In this document: in pieces, positions 1-7,967 of the stretch | How the letters are laid out: every line of letters begins with the position of its first letter | Numbering within the stretch: the first letter of the stretch is position 1 | Assembly: GCF_004138495.1 (NCBI RefSeq) | Contig: NZ_ML142871.1 | Coordinates: 110,489-122,931, forward strand | Length of the DNA: 12,443 nt | Reading direction: 5' to 3' | Origin: Phytoactinopolyspora endophytica | Lineage (GTDB): Bacteria; Actinomycetota; Actinomycetes; Jiangellales; Jiangellaceae | Notes under the pieces: model-generated | Told to the model about the DNA's origin: nothing | Databases searched by the model: none | What the model saw: only the letters and a program-made list of their open reading frames with translations | Translations under genes and position numbers: made by a program

Positions 1-1014
1 CTCCCGGTAACGACGCCGGCGTGCCGGATCCGCCAGCAACGAGCACGCCTCCTCGGCCATGGCGGCAGCGTCACCGACCGGTACCAGCGCTCCGAGCCGC
101 CCGTCGTCGAGGACGGCGCGGAACGCCACCAGGTCGCTCGCCAGTACCGGTGCGCCCGCCGCCATCGCCTCGACCAGCACGATGCCGAACGACTCGCCAC
201 CCGTGTGCGGCGCGATATAGAGGTCGCTGCTGGCCAGCATGGCCGCCTTCTCCTCGTCGCTGATCGCGCCCAGGAAGGTCACCGCGTCGCGGTGCTCCGC
301 GGGGATGCCCCGGCGGATCTCCTCCACGTCACCGGGGCCGGCCACCAGCAGCCGCACGCCCGGCATCCGCTCGTGGATGGTCGGCCACGCCTCCAGCAGC
401 ACCGGCAGCCCTTTGCGTGGCTCGTCGACCCGCCCCAGGAAGCTGATCGCGCCGGCTTCTCCCTGCCACTCGGGCCGCTGTGGCACCTGGAACCGGTCGA
501 CGTACAGACCATTGGGGATCAGGACGGCGTCGCCGCCGAGATGCTGGACGACGGTGCGCCGCGCCTCCTCGGAGACGGCGATCCGGGCGCTGAGGTTCTC
601 CAGCGCCGACTGCAGAATGCCGTGTGCGGCGGTCATCGCCCTGGATCGGGTGGAGCCCTGATGGAACGTCCCCACCGCCGGCACGTCGGCGAGCCAGGTG
701 GCCAGCAGGCCCAGACTCATCGTCTCCGGCTCGTGGATGTGCACCAGGTCGAACTTGCCGTCGCTCATCCACCGTCGCACCCGGGTCGCGGCCCGCGGAC
801 CGAACAAGATCCGGGCCACCGAGCCGTTGTACGGCACCGCCACCGGGCGTCCCGCCTTCACCACGTACGACGGGACCTCGTCGTCCTCACCGCCGGGAGC
901 GAGTACGGACACGCTGTGCCCGCGCCCCATCAGCTCCTCGGTGAAGTCCCGGATATGGAACTGCACGCCCCCGGGCACGCTCCAGGAGTACGGGCAGACG
1001 ATCCCGATGTTCAC
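1..1014 (-). CDS. pimA: Phosphatidylinositol alpha-mannosyltransferase PimA (3' end cut by window edge)
   Basis: GT4-family (GT-B fold) glycosyltransferase that transfers the first mannose from GDP-mannose to the inositol of phosphatidylinositol at the inner face of the membrane. The first 338 residues are visible and no stop is reached. Mycobacterial PimA is about 378 residues, so roughly 40 C-terminal residues are missing. Visible family landmarks: the N-terminal CPYSWSVPGG loop (residues 7-16), YNGSVAR at 62-68, HIHEPE at 92-97, GTFHQGS with His118, LGRVDEPRKG with Arg195 and Lys201 (GDP-mannose phosphate contacts in the family), and GGESFGIVLVEAM near the C-terminal end, whose first Glu is the conserved GT4 glutamate. 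The start is GTG at 1014-1012, overlapping the patA stop as GTGA, so translational coupling is likely. No separate promoter is apparent. Third gene of the PIM operon; identification is firm. Confidence 0.95.
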   Translation of the reverse strand, partial: MNIGIVCPYSWSVPGGVQFHIRDFTEELMGRGHSVSVLAPGGEDDEVPSYVVKAGRPVAVPYNGSVARILFGPRAATRVRRWMSDGKFDLVHIHEPETMSLGLLATWLADVPAVGTFHQGSTRSRAMTAAHGILQSALENLSARIAVSEEARRTVVQHLGGDAVLIPNGLYVDRFQVPQRPEWQGEAGAISFLGRVDEPRKGLPVLLEAWPTIHERMPGVRLLVAGPGDVEEIRRGIPAEHRDAVTFLGAISDEEKAAMLASSDLYIAPHTGGESFGIVLVEAMAAGAPVLASDLVAFRAVLDDGRLGALVPVGDAAAMAEEACSLLADPARRRRYRE

Positions 1015-1946
1015 GACGTCACGAGCTCGTTCCGCCGAGGATCATCCGGCTTCAGATCGGCCAGGAACAGTCGTTGTGTCATATGCCAGTCCTCCGGGTG
1101 CTGGCCGATGCCCGCCTCGAAGGCATCAGCGACGCGCTGAGTCATGATCGTGATCCTGTTGGCTCGTTCCTCCGGGACCTCGACCGGCTCGTGGAAGTGC
1201 AGAACGATGCCATGGTGGGGCTCTCGGCCCTCATAGGCCAATGTCAGCGGCAACAGGACGGATCCGGTGCGCAGAGCCAGCATCGCCGGACCGGGTGGCA
1301 TCCGGGCCTCCTCCCCGAAGAAGGTCACCGGCACACCGCGCTGCGACAGATCCCGCTCGGCGGGCAGGCACACCAGCCCGCCCCCATCCAGGTGTTCGGC
1401 CAGCTTGGACATGACATTGACGTCGCTGCCGGTGAGCGGCCAGATCGTGATTCCCAGCCGCGCCCGGTACGTGAGGAACTTCTGGAACAGCGCCTCGGGC
1501 CGCAGCCGTTCCGCCACGCTCGCCACCGGGGTGCCGGACATGCCCGCCCATCCCCCCGCATGGTCGAAGTTCGCCATATGCGGCAAGGCGATCACCACCC
1601 CCTGGCCCCGCGCCAGCGGCTCCCGCATCCGTTCCTCGTGTACTGTCCGCACCCGGCCGACGATGCGTTCGCGCTCCCAGTCCCCGATCCGGAAGGCGTC
1701 GCACCAGTACCGCATGTAGGAACGCGCGGCGGCACGGCTGAGGGTACGCAGCTCGTCGTCGCCGTTGTCCTTCACCACCCTGGCCAGGTTCCGCTCCAGC
1801 CGTCGCACCGACGGTGCCCGGCGGCGCCAGGCGATGTCGGCAATGGTACGGAACGCGGCGTACGCGGCCCGCTCCGGCATCGCACGCACGATCGCCCAGC
1901 CCGTGTTGTACATCAACAGCTGTCGGCGGTCCCGGAGGGTCGTCAT
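1011..1946 (-). CDS. patA: Phosphatidylinositol mannoside acyltransferase PatA
   Basis: 311-residue membrane-associated acyltransferase of the LpxL/HtrB-like superfamily. In this family PatA transfers a fatty acyl chain, palmitoyl in mycobacteria, from acyl-CoA to the 6-position of the mannose added by PimA. The catalytic HX4D motif is visible as His123-Met-Ala-Asn-Phe-Asp128. The second conserved block, CLPAERDLSQRGV (residues 193-205), carries Glu197, the likely partner of the charge relay, and is followed by FFGE and MPPGPAMLA. The length matches the mycobacterial protein (about 316). The ATG at 1946-1944 overlaps the stop of the upstream phosphatidyltransferase (ATGA), and the PatA stop overlaps pimA by 4 nt (GTGA), so the three genes are coupled. 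An in-frame extension upstream to 2192 exists but only as a shadow of the preceding gene. It shows no acyltransferase features. Confidence 0.94.
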   Translation of the reverse strand: MTTLRDRRQLLMYNTGWAIVRAMPERAAYAAFRTIADIAWRRRAPSVRRLERNLARVVKDNGDDELRTLSRAAARSYMRYWCDAFRIGDWERERIVGRVRTVHEERMREPLARGQGVVIALPHMANFDHAGGWAGMSGTPVASVAERLRPEALFQKFLTYRARLGITIWPLTGSDVNVMSKLAEHLDGGGLVCLPAERDLSQRGVPVTFFGEEARMPPGPAMLALRTGSVLLPLTLAYEGREPHHGIVLHFHEPVEVPEERANRITIMTQRVADAFEAGIGQHPEDWHMTQRLFLADLKPDDPRRNELVTS

Positions 1947-2554
1947 GCCTGCACCGCCTGCCGGTGAACGTCTCGGACGCGTTGCAGGACCGTCCACGCG
2001 CTCGCCGCCATGAGCAGCCACAGCAGAACCTCGAGGACGACCACGGACAGCCCCAGCAAGCCGACGAGGCCGGTGACGACGAGGATCGCCACCAACCGGT
2101 CGGCGCGCTCCGCGATCCCACCCGACGCCGTGTACCCCAAGCTCTCCGCCCGGGCACGTGCGTAAGACACGACGGCGCCGAGGACGAGACATGCGATCAG
2201 CAGGGTGGTCATCCGAAGGTTGTCCCCGCTCCCAGCGAAATACAGCGCAAGCGCCCCGAAGATGGCTGCATCACCGAATCGGTCCAGGACAGAGTCAAGG
2301 AACGCCCCCCAGTTGCTCTGTCGTCCGGACAATCGAGCCATGATGCCGTCGATATTGTCGGAGAAGACGAAAGCGGTGATCACCAGCGTCCCCCAGAGGA
2401 ACTCTCCGCGCGGGTAGAAAGCGAAGGCGCCGGCCATCACTCCGACCGTACCGATCACCGTCACCACGTCTGGGCTGATCCGCGCCTTGAGCAGCGCGCG
2501 CGCCATCGGCGTCAGTATTCGAGTCGTGTAGACCCGCGTGTATTTGTCCAGCAT
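1943..2554 (-). CDS. pgsA: CDP-alcohol phosphatidyltransferase, phosphatidylinositol phosphate synthase type (PgsA1-like)
   Basis: 203-residue integral membrane enzyme. The actinobacterial family joins CDP-diacylglycerol to inositol-1-phosphate to give phosphatidylinositol phosphate. The full CDP-alcohol phosphotransferase signature is present: Asp66-x2-Asp69-Gly70-x2-Ala73-Arg74-x8-Gly83-x3-Asp87-x3-Asp91. Its four aspartates bind the two metals. Several hydrophobic segments follow, as expected for a six-helix protein. The signature alone does not fix the alcohol. The PIP-synthase call rests on the N-terminal segment resembling mycobacterial PgsA1 (TPMARALL, then SPDVVTVIGT) and on the coupled patA-pimA genes downstream. 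The start is ATG at 2554-2552, with only a weak purine-rich stretch upstream. It is the first gene of the operon and is transcribed divergently from the EF-G-like gene. Confidence 0.88.
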   Translation of the reverse strand: MLDKYTRVYTTRILTPMARALLKARISPDVVTVIGTVGVMAGAFAFYPRGEFLWGTLVITAFVFSDNIDGIMARLSGRQSNWGAFLDSVLDRFGDAAIFGALALYFAGSGDNLRMTTLLIACLVLGAVVSYARARAESLGYTASGGIAERADRLVAILVVTGLVGLLGLSVVVLEVLLWLLMAASAWTVLQRVRDVHRQAVQA

Positions 2555-2794
2555 CTGTCTGGTCTTCGTCCAGTCTCTTCAAGGATACAGCCGTATGGTC
2601 TGCCCAGCGGCGTCAGTCTGCTCGATGCTCACTCGGCCACGCCATGGTACTGGTGCCAAATCCATCCACCTACTTGCGCATCCTCGTGCCGCGCAGGAGA
2701 GTGGCTATACCCACGCACGACGGCCGGCGCCATCGCTCCAGCGCCCGACGGTGAGGAGGCGGCGGCGCCACTCAACGACGAGAGGCAGGGCGCC
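2555..2794. promoter_or_regulatory. Divergent intergenic region between PIM operon and EF-G2 gene
   Basis: 240 bp that should hold the promoters of both divergent units. Leftward, TATCCT (plus-strand positions 2582-2587 on the complement) fits a TAnnnT -10 box about 30 nt upstream of the phosphatidyltransferase ATG, but I see no convincing -35 box. Rightward, TATACC at about 2704-2709 is a possible -10 box for the EF-G-like gene, also without a clear -35 box. I found no riboswitch-like or strongly paired structure here. These are only candidate boxes. Confidence 0.25.
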
Positions 2795-4942
2795 ATGGCG
2801 GGTCGACATTCCCATGATCGCAATTCAGGTGTGGCGACGGGTGGTGATGCCACGCCGTCGGGTGTACGTGACGTCCGCAACGTCGTGGTGGTCGGCCACG
2901 CCGGAGCGGGCAAGACGACGTTCCTCGAGACGCTGCTCGCCGCCAGTGGAACGATCCCCCGGGGCGGCCGGGTGGAGGACGGCACCACTGTCAGCGACTA
3001 CGACGACGCCGAGGTGCGCCAGCAACGTTCGGTGAACCTCTCCCTGGTGCCGATCGAATACAACGGCGTGAAGATCAACTTCCTGGACACCCCCGGTTAC
3101 GCCGATTTCGTCGGGGATCTGCGGGCGGGGTTGCGGGCGGCCGACTGCGCCCTGTTCGTCGTCTCCACGACGGACGCCGTCGACGGGACCACCCGGATGC
3201 TCTGGAACGAGTGCGCCATGGTCGGGATGCCACGAGCCGTCGTGCTGACGAAGCTCGACCATCCACGGTCGGACTACGCCGCCACGCTTGCCGCCTGCCG
3301 TGACGCGTTCGGCGAGAAGGTCCTCCCGCTCTACCTGCCCAGCCCGTCCAAGGGCGAGGTCACCGGGCTGGCCGGCATCCTCAACCAGCACCTGCACGAC
3401 TACGCGGACGGCCACCGCGCGGAGCAGGAGCTGACGGCCGAGGACCGCGCCCGGGTCGACGACGCGCGCGGCGAGCTGATCGAGGGCATCATCGAGGAGT
3501 CCGAGGATGAGACTCTGATGGACCGCTATGTCAGCGGCGAGGAGATCGACCCGAAGGTCCTCATCGACGACCTGGAGCGAGCTGTATCCCTGGCGTCGTT
3601 CTTCCCGGTCATACCGGTCTGCTCGGCCGGTGGACCCGGCGTGACGGAGTTGCTCGATGTGATCACCAGTGCGTTCCCGTCGCCCGCCGAGCATCCGATG
3701 CCCGAGGTCAGCACCATCTCCGGCAAGCCCAAGACCGGGCTGAGCTGCGACCCCGAAGGGCCGTTGCTGGCCGAGGTCGTCAAGTCCACCGCCGATCCGT
3801 ACGTAGGCAGGATCAGTTTGGTACGCCTCTTCTCTGGGACGCTGCGTCCGGACACGGCGGTCCACGTCTCCGGTCATTTCCTCGCCGACCGCGGCCATGA
3901 CGAGCATGACGAGGACGAGCGGGTCGGCACGCTGTCGTCGCCTCTCGGCAAGACCCAACGCCCGGTTCCACACGCCCGCGCCGGCGACATCGTCGCTGTG
4001 GCGAAACTCTCCCATGCCGAGACCGGCGACACGCTCTCCGACTGCGACACTCCCCTGCTGATGAGACCGTGGGACGTTCCGGAGCCGATGCTGCCGATCG
4101 CCATCGTCGCCCATACCAAAGCCGACGAGGACAAGCTCTCCCAGGGACTGAACCGGCTGGCCGCCGAAGACCCCACATTGCGGATCGAGAACAACTCGGA
4201 GACGCGCCAGCTGGTGCTGTGGACGATGGGCGAAGCGCACGCCGACGTCCTCCTCGACCGGCTCGCCAGCCGGTACGGGGTCAACGTCGACCAGGTGGAG
4301 CTACGGGTCCCGCTGCGGCAGACCCTGTCCGGCAAGGGCGCCGGCCGTGGCCGGCATGTGAAGCAGTCCGGCGGTCACGGACAGTACGGTGTGTGCGAGA
4401 TCGAGGTCGAGCCGCTCCCCGAGGGCAGCGGGTTCGAGTTCGCCGACAAGATCGTCGGCGGGGCGGTCCCGCGGCAGTTCATCGCCTCCGTCGAGAAGGG
4501 CATCCGGTCCCAGATGGAGAAAGGCACCACCTCGGCCGGCTACCCGATGGTGGACATCAAGGTCACCCTCCTTGACGGGAAGACGCACAGCGTCGACTCG
4601 TCCGACCTTGCCTTCCAGATGGCGGGCGCACTCGCTCTCAAGGAGGCCGCGGAGGCCGCCGGCGTCGCCCTGCTCGAACCCTTCGACCACGTCTCCATCC
4701 TGGTCAGCGACGACGACGTGGGCACCATCATGGGTGACCTGTCCAGCCGGCGCGGTCACGTCCTCGGCACGGAGTCGGTGGGCGAGGGCCGCTCACTGAT
4801 CAAGGCCGACGTCCCGCAGAGCGAGCTGGTCCGCTACGCCATCGAGCTGCGCGCCATGAGCCACGGCACTGCCACCTTCACCCGCGAGTTCGCCCGCTAC
4901 GCTCCGATGCCCCAGCACCTCGCTGCCAAGGCCCTCGAGTGA
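2795..4942 (+). CDS. Elongation factor G-like protein EF-G2 (FusA2 type)
   Basis: 715-residue translational GTPase paralogue, the same length as mycobacterial FusA2 (about 714). G1 P-loop GHAGAGKT at residues 34-41; G3 DTPG at 98-101; G4-like TKLD at 152-155; G5-like CSA at 276-278. The remaining length suits EF-G domains II-V, including GRGRHVKQSGGHGQYG-type domain IV sequence and GDLSSRRGHVLG near the C-terminus. It departs from canonical EF-G: DTPGYADF has Tyr where EF-G has the catalytic His of DTPGHVDF, G4 has Thr instead of Asn, and switch I reads QRSVN instead of RGITI. My recollection is that a mycobacterial EFG2 bound guanine nucleotide but lacked ribosome-dependent GTPase activity, which would fit. 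The ATG at 2795 follows a weak AGGCAGGG and gives the N-terminus expected for the family. The open frame further upstream is not coding. Its cellular role is not established. Confidence 0.93.
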   Translation: MAGRHSHDRNSGVATGGDATPSGVRDVRNVVVVGHAGAGKTTFLETLLAASGTIPRGGRVEDGTTVSDYDDAEVRQQRSVNLSLVPIEYNGVKINFLDTPGYADFVGDLRAGLRAADCALFVVSTTDAVDGTTRMLWNECAMVGMPRAVVLTKLDHPRSDYAATLAACRDAFGEKVLPLYLPSPSKGEVTGLAGILNQHLHDYADGHRAEQELTAEDRARVDDARGELIEGIIEESEDETLMDRYVSGEEIDPKVLIDDLERAVSLASFFPVIPVCSAGGPGVTELLDVITSAFPSPAEHPMPEVSTISGKPKTGLSCDPEGPLLAEVVKSTADPYVGRISLVRLFSGTLRPDTAVHVSGHFLADRGHDEHDEDERVGTLSSPLGKTQRPVPHARAGDIVAVAKLSHAETGDTLSDCDTPLLMRPWDVPEPMLPIAIVAHTKADEDKLSQGLNRLAAEDPTLRIENNSETRQLVLWTMGEAHADVLLDRLASRYGVNVDQVELRVPLRQTLSGKGAGRGRHVKQSGGHGQYGVCEIEVEPLPEGSGFEFADKIVGGAVPRQFIASVEKGIRSQMEKGTTSAGYPMVDIKVTLLDGKTHSVDSSDLAFQMAGALALKEAAEAAGVALLEPFDHVSILVSDDDVGTIMGDLSSRRGHVLGTESVGEGRSLIKADVPQSELVRYAIELRAMSHGTATFTREFARYAPMPQHLAAKALE

Positions 4943-4949
4943 ATCCGTA

Positions 4950-5055
4950 TCGATGCTGCATTCTGTGTCGGATGCTGCATTCTGTGTCGTAATGGGCCTG
5001 GATTTCGACGCTTGGCGACACGAAACGTGGCATCCGGTACGGAATGCAGCATCGA
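4950..5055. repeat. Inverted repeat, 14-bp perfect ends, about 106 bp overall
   Basis: TCGATGCTGCATTC at 4950-4963 is the exact reverse complement of 5042-5055. Inside, GGATGCTGCATTCTGTGTCG at 4970-4989 has a degenerate inverted partner at 5016-5035 (15 of 20 positions match by my alignment). RNA from either strand could therefore form nested or alternative hairpins. It begins 8 nt after the EF-G2 stop (TGA, 4940-4942). A role as a transcription terminator or as a small repeat element is possible. No poly-T run or target-site duplication is visible. Confidence 0.7.
4952..4989. repeat. Exact tandem duplication of a 19-bp unit
   Basis: The 19-nt unit GATGCTGCATTCTGTGTCG occurs at 4952-4970 and again directly at 4971-4989 without a mismatch. 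The first copy overlaps the left arm of the 14-bp inverted repeat, so both copies can compete for the single right arm at 5042-5055. It lies just downstream of the EF-G2 gene, outside any coding region. Confidence 0.9.
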
Positions 5056-5129
5056 CCTCGCGACGTCGGCCCTGTAGCGGCTCGATACTGCTCCTGACCC
5101 GCAAGTGACCCACTGGCGGTGACCCCAGA

Positions 5130-5234
5130 GGCTGAGAGTGGGAACTTCCGTCCATGGTGTGGCGGGCATCAGCGACGACGAGCGTCAGCGAGGAGGAGTC
5201 TGCTGGGCGGGGACGGAAGTTCCCACTCTCAGCC
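5130..5234. repeat. Perfect 24-bp inverted repeat with 57-nt spacer at a convergent gene junction
   Basis: The 24 bases at 5130-5153 (core GAGAGTGGGAACTTCCG) are the exact reverse complement of 5211-5234. The spacer is 5154-5210. The right arm covers the last codon and the stop of the HIT gene (stop at 5231-5229 on the minus strand), so the HIT transcript ends inside the repeat. Between convergent genes it could be a bidirectional terminator or RNA-stabilising stem. The spacer is much longer than that of an ordinary intrinsic terminator and no T-tract follows either arm. I see no flanking direct repeats that would indicate transposition. Confidence 0.9.
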
Positions 5235-5732
5235 CGGCCAGGTCTCCGCTAGCAGCTTGCGGGTGTCCGACAGCAGCTGCGGCATGATCTTGGTGTCGCC
5301 CAGCACCGTCATGAAGTTCGCGTCGCCGCTCCACCGTGGCACGACATGCTGATGCAGGTGCTCCGACAGTGACCCGCCCGCCACGCCACCCAGGTTGATG
5401 CCGACGTTGAACCCGTGCGGTTCCGAGGCGGCCTTGATCGCCACGATGGCTTCCCGGGTCATCGACGTCAGCTCGGATGTCTCATCCTCGGTCAGTGCCT
5501 CGAACTCGCCGACGTGCCGGTAGGTCACCACCATCAGATGACCGGGGTTGTACGGGTGCAGGTTCAACACCGCGTACACCTGCGCGCCACGACGCACGAC
5601 GAGGCCGTCGTCGTCGGCCTTGGCCGGGATGGTGCACAGCGGGCACTCGTCGCCGTCGCGGCCGTTGCCTGGCTCCCCCTTGATGTAGGCCATGCGGTAC
5701 GGCGTCCACAGCCGCAGCAACCGATCCGGCAC
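5229..5732 (-). CDS. HIT-family hydrolase/phosphorylase (Rv2613c AP4A phosphorylase-like)
   Basis: 167-residue histidine-triad protein acting on nucleotide phosphoanhydrides. The mycobacterial counterpart (Rv2613c), as I recall it, is a diadenosine tetraphosphate phosphorylase. The signature is visible as His125-Leu-His127-Gln-His129-Val-Val, inside SEHLHQHVVPRW. Supporting family blocks are RLWTPYRMAY (7-16), AVLNLHPYNPGHLMVV (54-69) and GFNVGINLGG (107-116). A Cys-x2-Cys pair (30 and 33) could be half of a zinc site, which I do not recall in the mycobacterial protein. The start is GTG at 5732-5730, 6 nt after a GGGAGG ribosome-binding site. The frame stays open to 5825, but nothing beyond the GTG looks conserved. 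It lies 119 nt downstream of thrS on the same strand. TAACGT on the complement of 5791-5796 is a possible -10 box. Confidence 0.9.
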   Translation of the reverse strand: MPDRLLRLWTPYRMAYIKGEPGNGRDGDECPLCTIPAKADDDGLVVRRGAQVYAVLNLHPYNPGHLMVVTYRHVGEFEALTEDETSELTSMTREAIVAIKAASEPHGFNVGINLGGVAGGSLSEHLHQHVVPRWSGDANFMTVLGDTKIMPQLLSDTRKLLAETWPG

Positions 5733-5738
5733 GCTCGT

Positions 5739-5744
5739 CCTCCC
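5739..5744 (-). promoter_or_regulatory. Ribosome-binding site that fixes the HIT gene start
   Basis: The complement reads GGGAGG, separated by 6 nt (ACGAGC) from the GTG at 5732-5730. It decides in favour of the GTG over the longer in-frame extension to 5825. Confidence 0.75.
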
Positions 5745-5828
5745 TGCCTTACCGCTCGACCCCGTCTGTCGCCCCCGTTCCGCACGGGCTACGTTACGTC
5801 CTGCACACCGTGCGCCGGAGGCCACGGT

Positions 5829-5844
5829 CGACAGGACGCTGTCG
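5829..5844 (-). terminator. Small perfect hairpin just after thrS
   Basis: CGACAG (5829-5834), a 4-nt loop, then CTGTCG (5839-5844). This is a 6-bp perfect stem starting 7 nt downstream of the thrS stop in the direction of transcription. No T-run follows, so it may only attenuate or protect the thrS 3' end rather than terminate. Read-through into the HIT gene is likely. Confidence 0.35.
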
Positions 5845-5851
5845 CCCGGCG

Positions 5852-7849
5852 TCAGACTTGGACGCGCCGCTGGACGGCGTCGACGATCTCCGCGACGGCG
5901 TCCTCGACCGGCACGCCGTTGTTCTGGGTGCCGTCACGGTACCGGAACGAGACAGCGCCCTTGGAGACGTCCTCGTCGCCGGCCAGCAGCATGAACGGAA
6001 CCTTCTGCTTCTGCGCCGTGCGGATCTTCTTCTGCATCCGGTCGTCGGAGGTGTCGACATCCACCCGGATGCCGCGTTCGCGCAGCTTGGCTGCGACCTG
6101 TTCCAGGTACGGGGCGTGGTCATCCGCGATCGGGATGCCGACGACCTGCACCGGCGCGAGCCAGGGCGGGAAGGCGCCCGCATAGTGCTCGGTGAGCAGG
6201 CCGACGAAGCGCTCGATGGAGCCGAACAGTGCCCGGTGGATCATGATGGGCCGCTGCCGGCTGCCGTCGCCCGCCGTGTACTCCAGCTCGAACAGCTCCG
6301 GCAAGTTGAAGTCGAGCTGGATCGTGGACATCTGCCAGGTACGCCCGATGGCGTCGCGTGCCTGCACCGAGATCTTCGGACCGTAGAACGCCGCGCCTCC
6401 CGGGTCCGGCACCAGATCGAGACCGGACTCGGTGGCCACCTCCCGCAGGGTCTCGGTGGCGCGGTCCCAGACCTCGTCGTCGCCGACGTACTTGTCCGGG
6501 TTCTTGGTGGACAACTCCAGGTAGAAGTCGTCCAGCCCGTAGTCCTTCAACAGCTCCAGAACGAACGTGAGCAGATCGGCGAGCTCGTCCCGCATCCGCT
6601 CCGAGGTGGTGAAGATGTGCGCGTCGTCCTGGGTCATGCCGCGGACCCGGGTGAGACCGTGCACCACACCGGACTTCTCGTACCGGTACACCGAGCCGAA
6701 CTCGAACATCCGCAGGGGCAGCTCTCGGTACGACCGTCCGCGGGAGCGGTAGATGAGGATGTGGAAGGGGCAGTTCATCGGCTTGAGGTAGTAGTCCTGC
6801 CCCGCCTTGCGGATGTTGCCCTCGGCGTCGAGTTCCTCGTCCATGTGCATGGGCGGGTACATGCCGTCGGCGTACCAGTCGAGGTGCCCGGAGATCTCGA
6901 ACAGGTTCGACTTGGTGATGTGCGGCGTGTACACGAACTCGTAGCCGGCGTCCTCGTGCCGGCGGCGGGAGTAGTCCTCCATCTCCTTGCGCAGGACGCC
7001 GCCCTTGGGATGGAAGACCGCCAGCCCGGAGCCGATCTCCTCGGGGAAGCTGAACAGGTCGAGTTCGGCGCCGAGCTTGCGGTGATCCCGCCGCTCCGCC
7101 TCGGCGAGCCGGTCCAGGTACTCCTGCTGGGCTTCCTTACTCTCCCAGGCGGTCCCGTAGATCCGCTGCAGCTGCGGGTTCTTCTCGCTGCCCCGCCAGT
7201 ACGCGCCGGCGACCCGCATGAGCTTGAACGCCGGAATGTTCTTGGTGGTCGGCAGGTGTGGCCCGCGGCACAGGTCCTTCCAGGCCACCTCACCACCACG
7301 CCGGACGTTGTCGTAGATGGTCAGCTCGCCGGCGCCTACCTCCACGGAGGCCCCCTCCGCGTCGCCGGCACCGCCCTTGAGGCCGATCAGCTCCATCTTG
7401 TACGGCTCGGTCGCCAGCTCCTTGCGGGCGTCATCGTCGGAGACGGCGCGGCGGACGAACTGCTGGCGCTCCTTGATGATCCGCTGCATCTGCTTCTCCA
7501 GACGCTTCAGATCGTCCGGGGTGAACGGCTCGGCGACGTCGAAGTCGTAGTAGAACCCGTCCTCCACCGGCGGGCCGATGCCCAGCTTTGCTTCACCGAA
7601 CAGCTCCTGCACCGCCTGGGCCAGCACATGCGCCGTGGAGTGGCGCAGGATGGCGCGGCCGTCGTCGGAAGAGATCTGGACCGGCTCGACCTTGTCTCCG
7701 TCGTTCAGCTGCCGCGCAAGGTCCACCAGGTCATCGCCGACGCGCGCCGCGATGACCGTGGTTTCCTCGGCGAACAGGTCGGCGGCCGTCGTGCCCGCAT
7801 CGACCTGTCGCTCGGCTCCGGCGACGACGATACGGATCTGATCGGACAC
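5852..7849 (-). CDS. thrS: Threonine--tRNA ligase
   Basis: 665-residue class II aminoacyl-tRNA synthetase charging tRNA-Thr with threonine in the cytoplasm. Domains in order: N-terminal TGS (about 1-65); editing/SAD domain with His70-x3-His74 and Cys194-x3-His198, which clear mischarged Ser-tRNA; class II catalytic core (about 260-550); anticodon-binding domain (about 565-665). The catalytic zinc ligands are visible: Cys360 in MNCPFH, His411 in DDAHIF, His538 in MIHRALFG. Motif 2 is [13 protein letters not shown]. All key residues are intact and the length is normal. The start is GTG at 7849-7847, 7 nt after a GGGAG ribosome-binding site (complement of 7857-7861). The open frame continues to 8017 but that extension lacks TGS features. 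I saw no T-box leader upstream. Confidence 0.97.
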   Translation of the reverse strand: MSDQIRIVVAGAERQVDAGTTAADLFAEETTVIAARVGDDLVDLARQLNDGDKVEPVQISSDDGRAILRHSTAHVLAQAVQELFGEAKLGIGPPVEDGFYYDFDVAEPFTPDDLKRLEKQMQRIIKERQQFVRRAVSDDDARKELATEPYKMELIGLKGGAGDAEGASVEVGAGELTIYDNVRRGGEVAWKDLCRGPHLPTTKNIPAFKLMRVAGAYWRGSEKNPQLQRIYGTAWESKEAQQEYLDRLAEAERRDHRKLGAELDLFSFPEEIGSGLAVFHPKGGVLRKEMEDYSRRRHEDAGYEFVYTPHITKSNLFEISGHLDWYADGMYPPMHMDEELDAEGNIRKAGQDYYLKPMNCPFHILIYRSRGRSYRELPLRMFEFGSVYRYEKSGVVHGLTRVRGMTQDDAHIFTTSERMRDELADLLTFVLELLKDYGLDDFYLELSTKNPDKYVGDDEVWDRATETLREVATESGLDLVPDPGGAAFYGPKISVQARDAIGRTWQMSTIQLDFNLPELFELEYTAGDGSRQRPIMIHRALFGSIERFVGLLTEHYAGAFPPWLAPVQVVGIPIADDHAPYLEQVAAKLRERGIRVDVDTSDDRMQKKIRTAQKQKVPFMLLAGDEDVSKGAVSFRYRDGTQNNGVPVEDAVAEIVDAVQRRVQV

Positions 7850-7898
7850 GACGTTTCTCCCTTGCGTGATGGATTGAACAGATTGACAAGCCCGATCG

Positions 7899-7929
7899 AT
7901 GGTACCTGCGTCGCGACGCCCAGGTGCAA
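7899..7929 (-). promoter_or_regulatory. Candidate thrS promoter
   Basis: On the minus strand, TTGCAC (complement of 7924-7929) and TACCAT (complement of 7899-7904) are 19 nt apart. They would place a transcript start about 40-45 nt upstream of the thrS GTG. The spacing is longer than ideal and both boxes are imperfect, so this is a weak call. It lies in the 118-nt gap between the ATP-grasp gene and thrS. thrS could also be read from further upstream. Confidence 0.3.
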
Positions 7930-7967
7930 CGGACGCCCGACCGGCGCCGGCGAATTGCTCTCCCTGG

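Noticed and set aside
1814..2794. Upstream extension of the EF-G2 frame
   Set aside because: It runs antisense to the phosphatidyltransferase and PatA genes. The family-like N-terminus begins at 2795.
2825..4240. 471-residue open frame on the minus strand opposite the EF-G2 gene
   Set aside because: It is a shadow of the EF-G2 reading frame, which carries clear GTPase motifs, and has no supporting motif or ribosome-binding site.
4952..4989. CRISPR-like direct repeats
   Set aside because: There are only two copies, directly abutting with no spacer, and no cas genes are in the window.
4950..5234. Inverted-repeat elements as insertion sequences or MITEs
   Set aside because: No flanking target-site duplications, transposase fragment or additional copies are visible in this window, so the mobile interpretation is not supported here.
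7850..7967. T-box leader in front of thrS
   Set aside because: The 118-nt gap is short, and I found neither a T-box core sequence nor a specifier stem or antiterminator.
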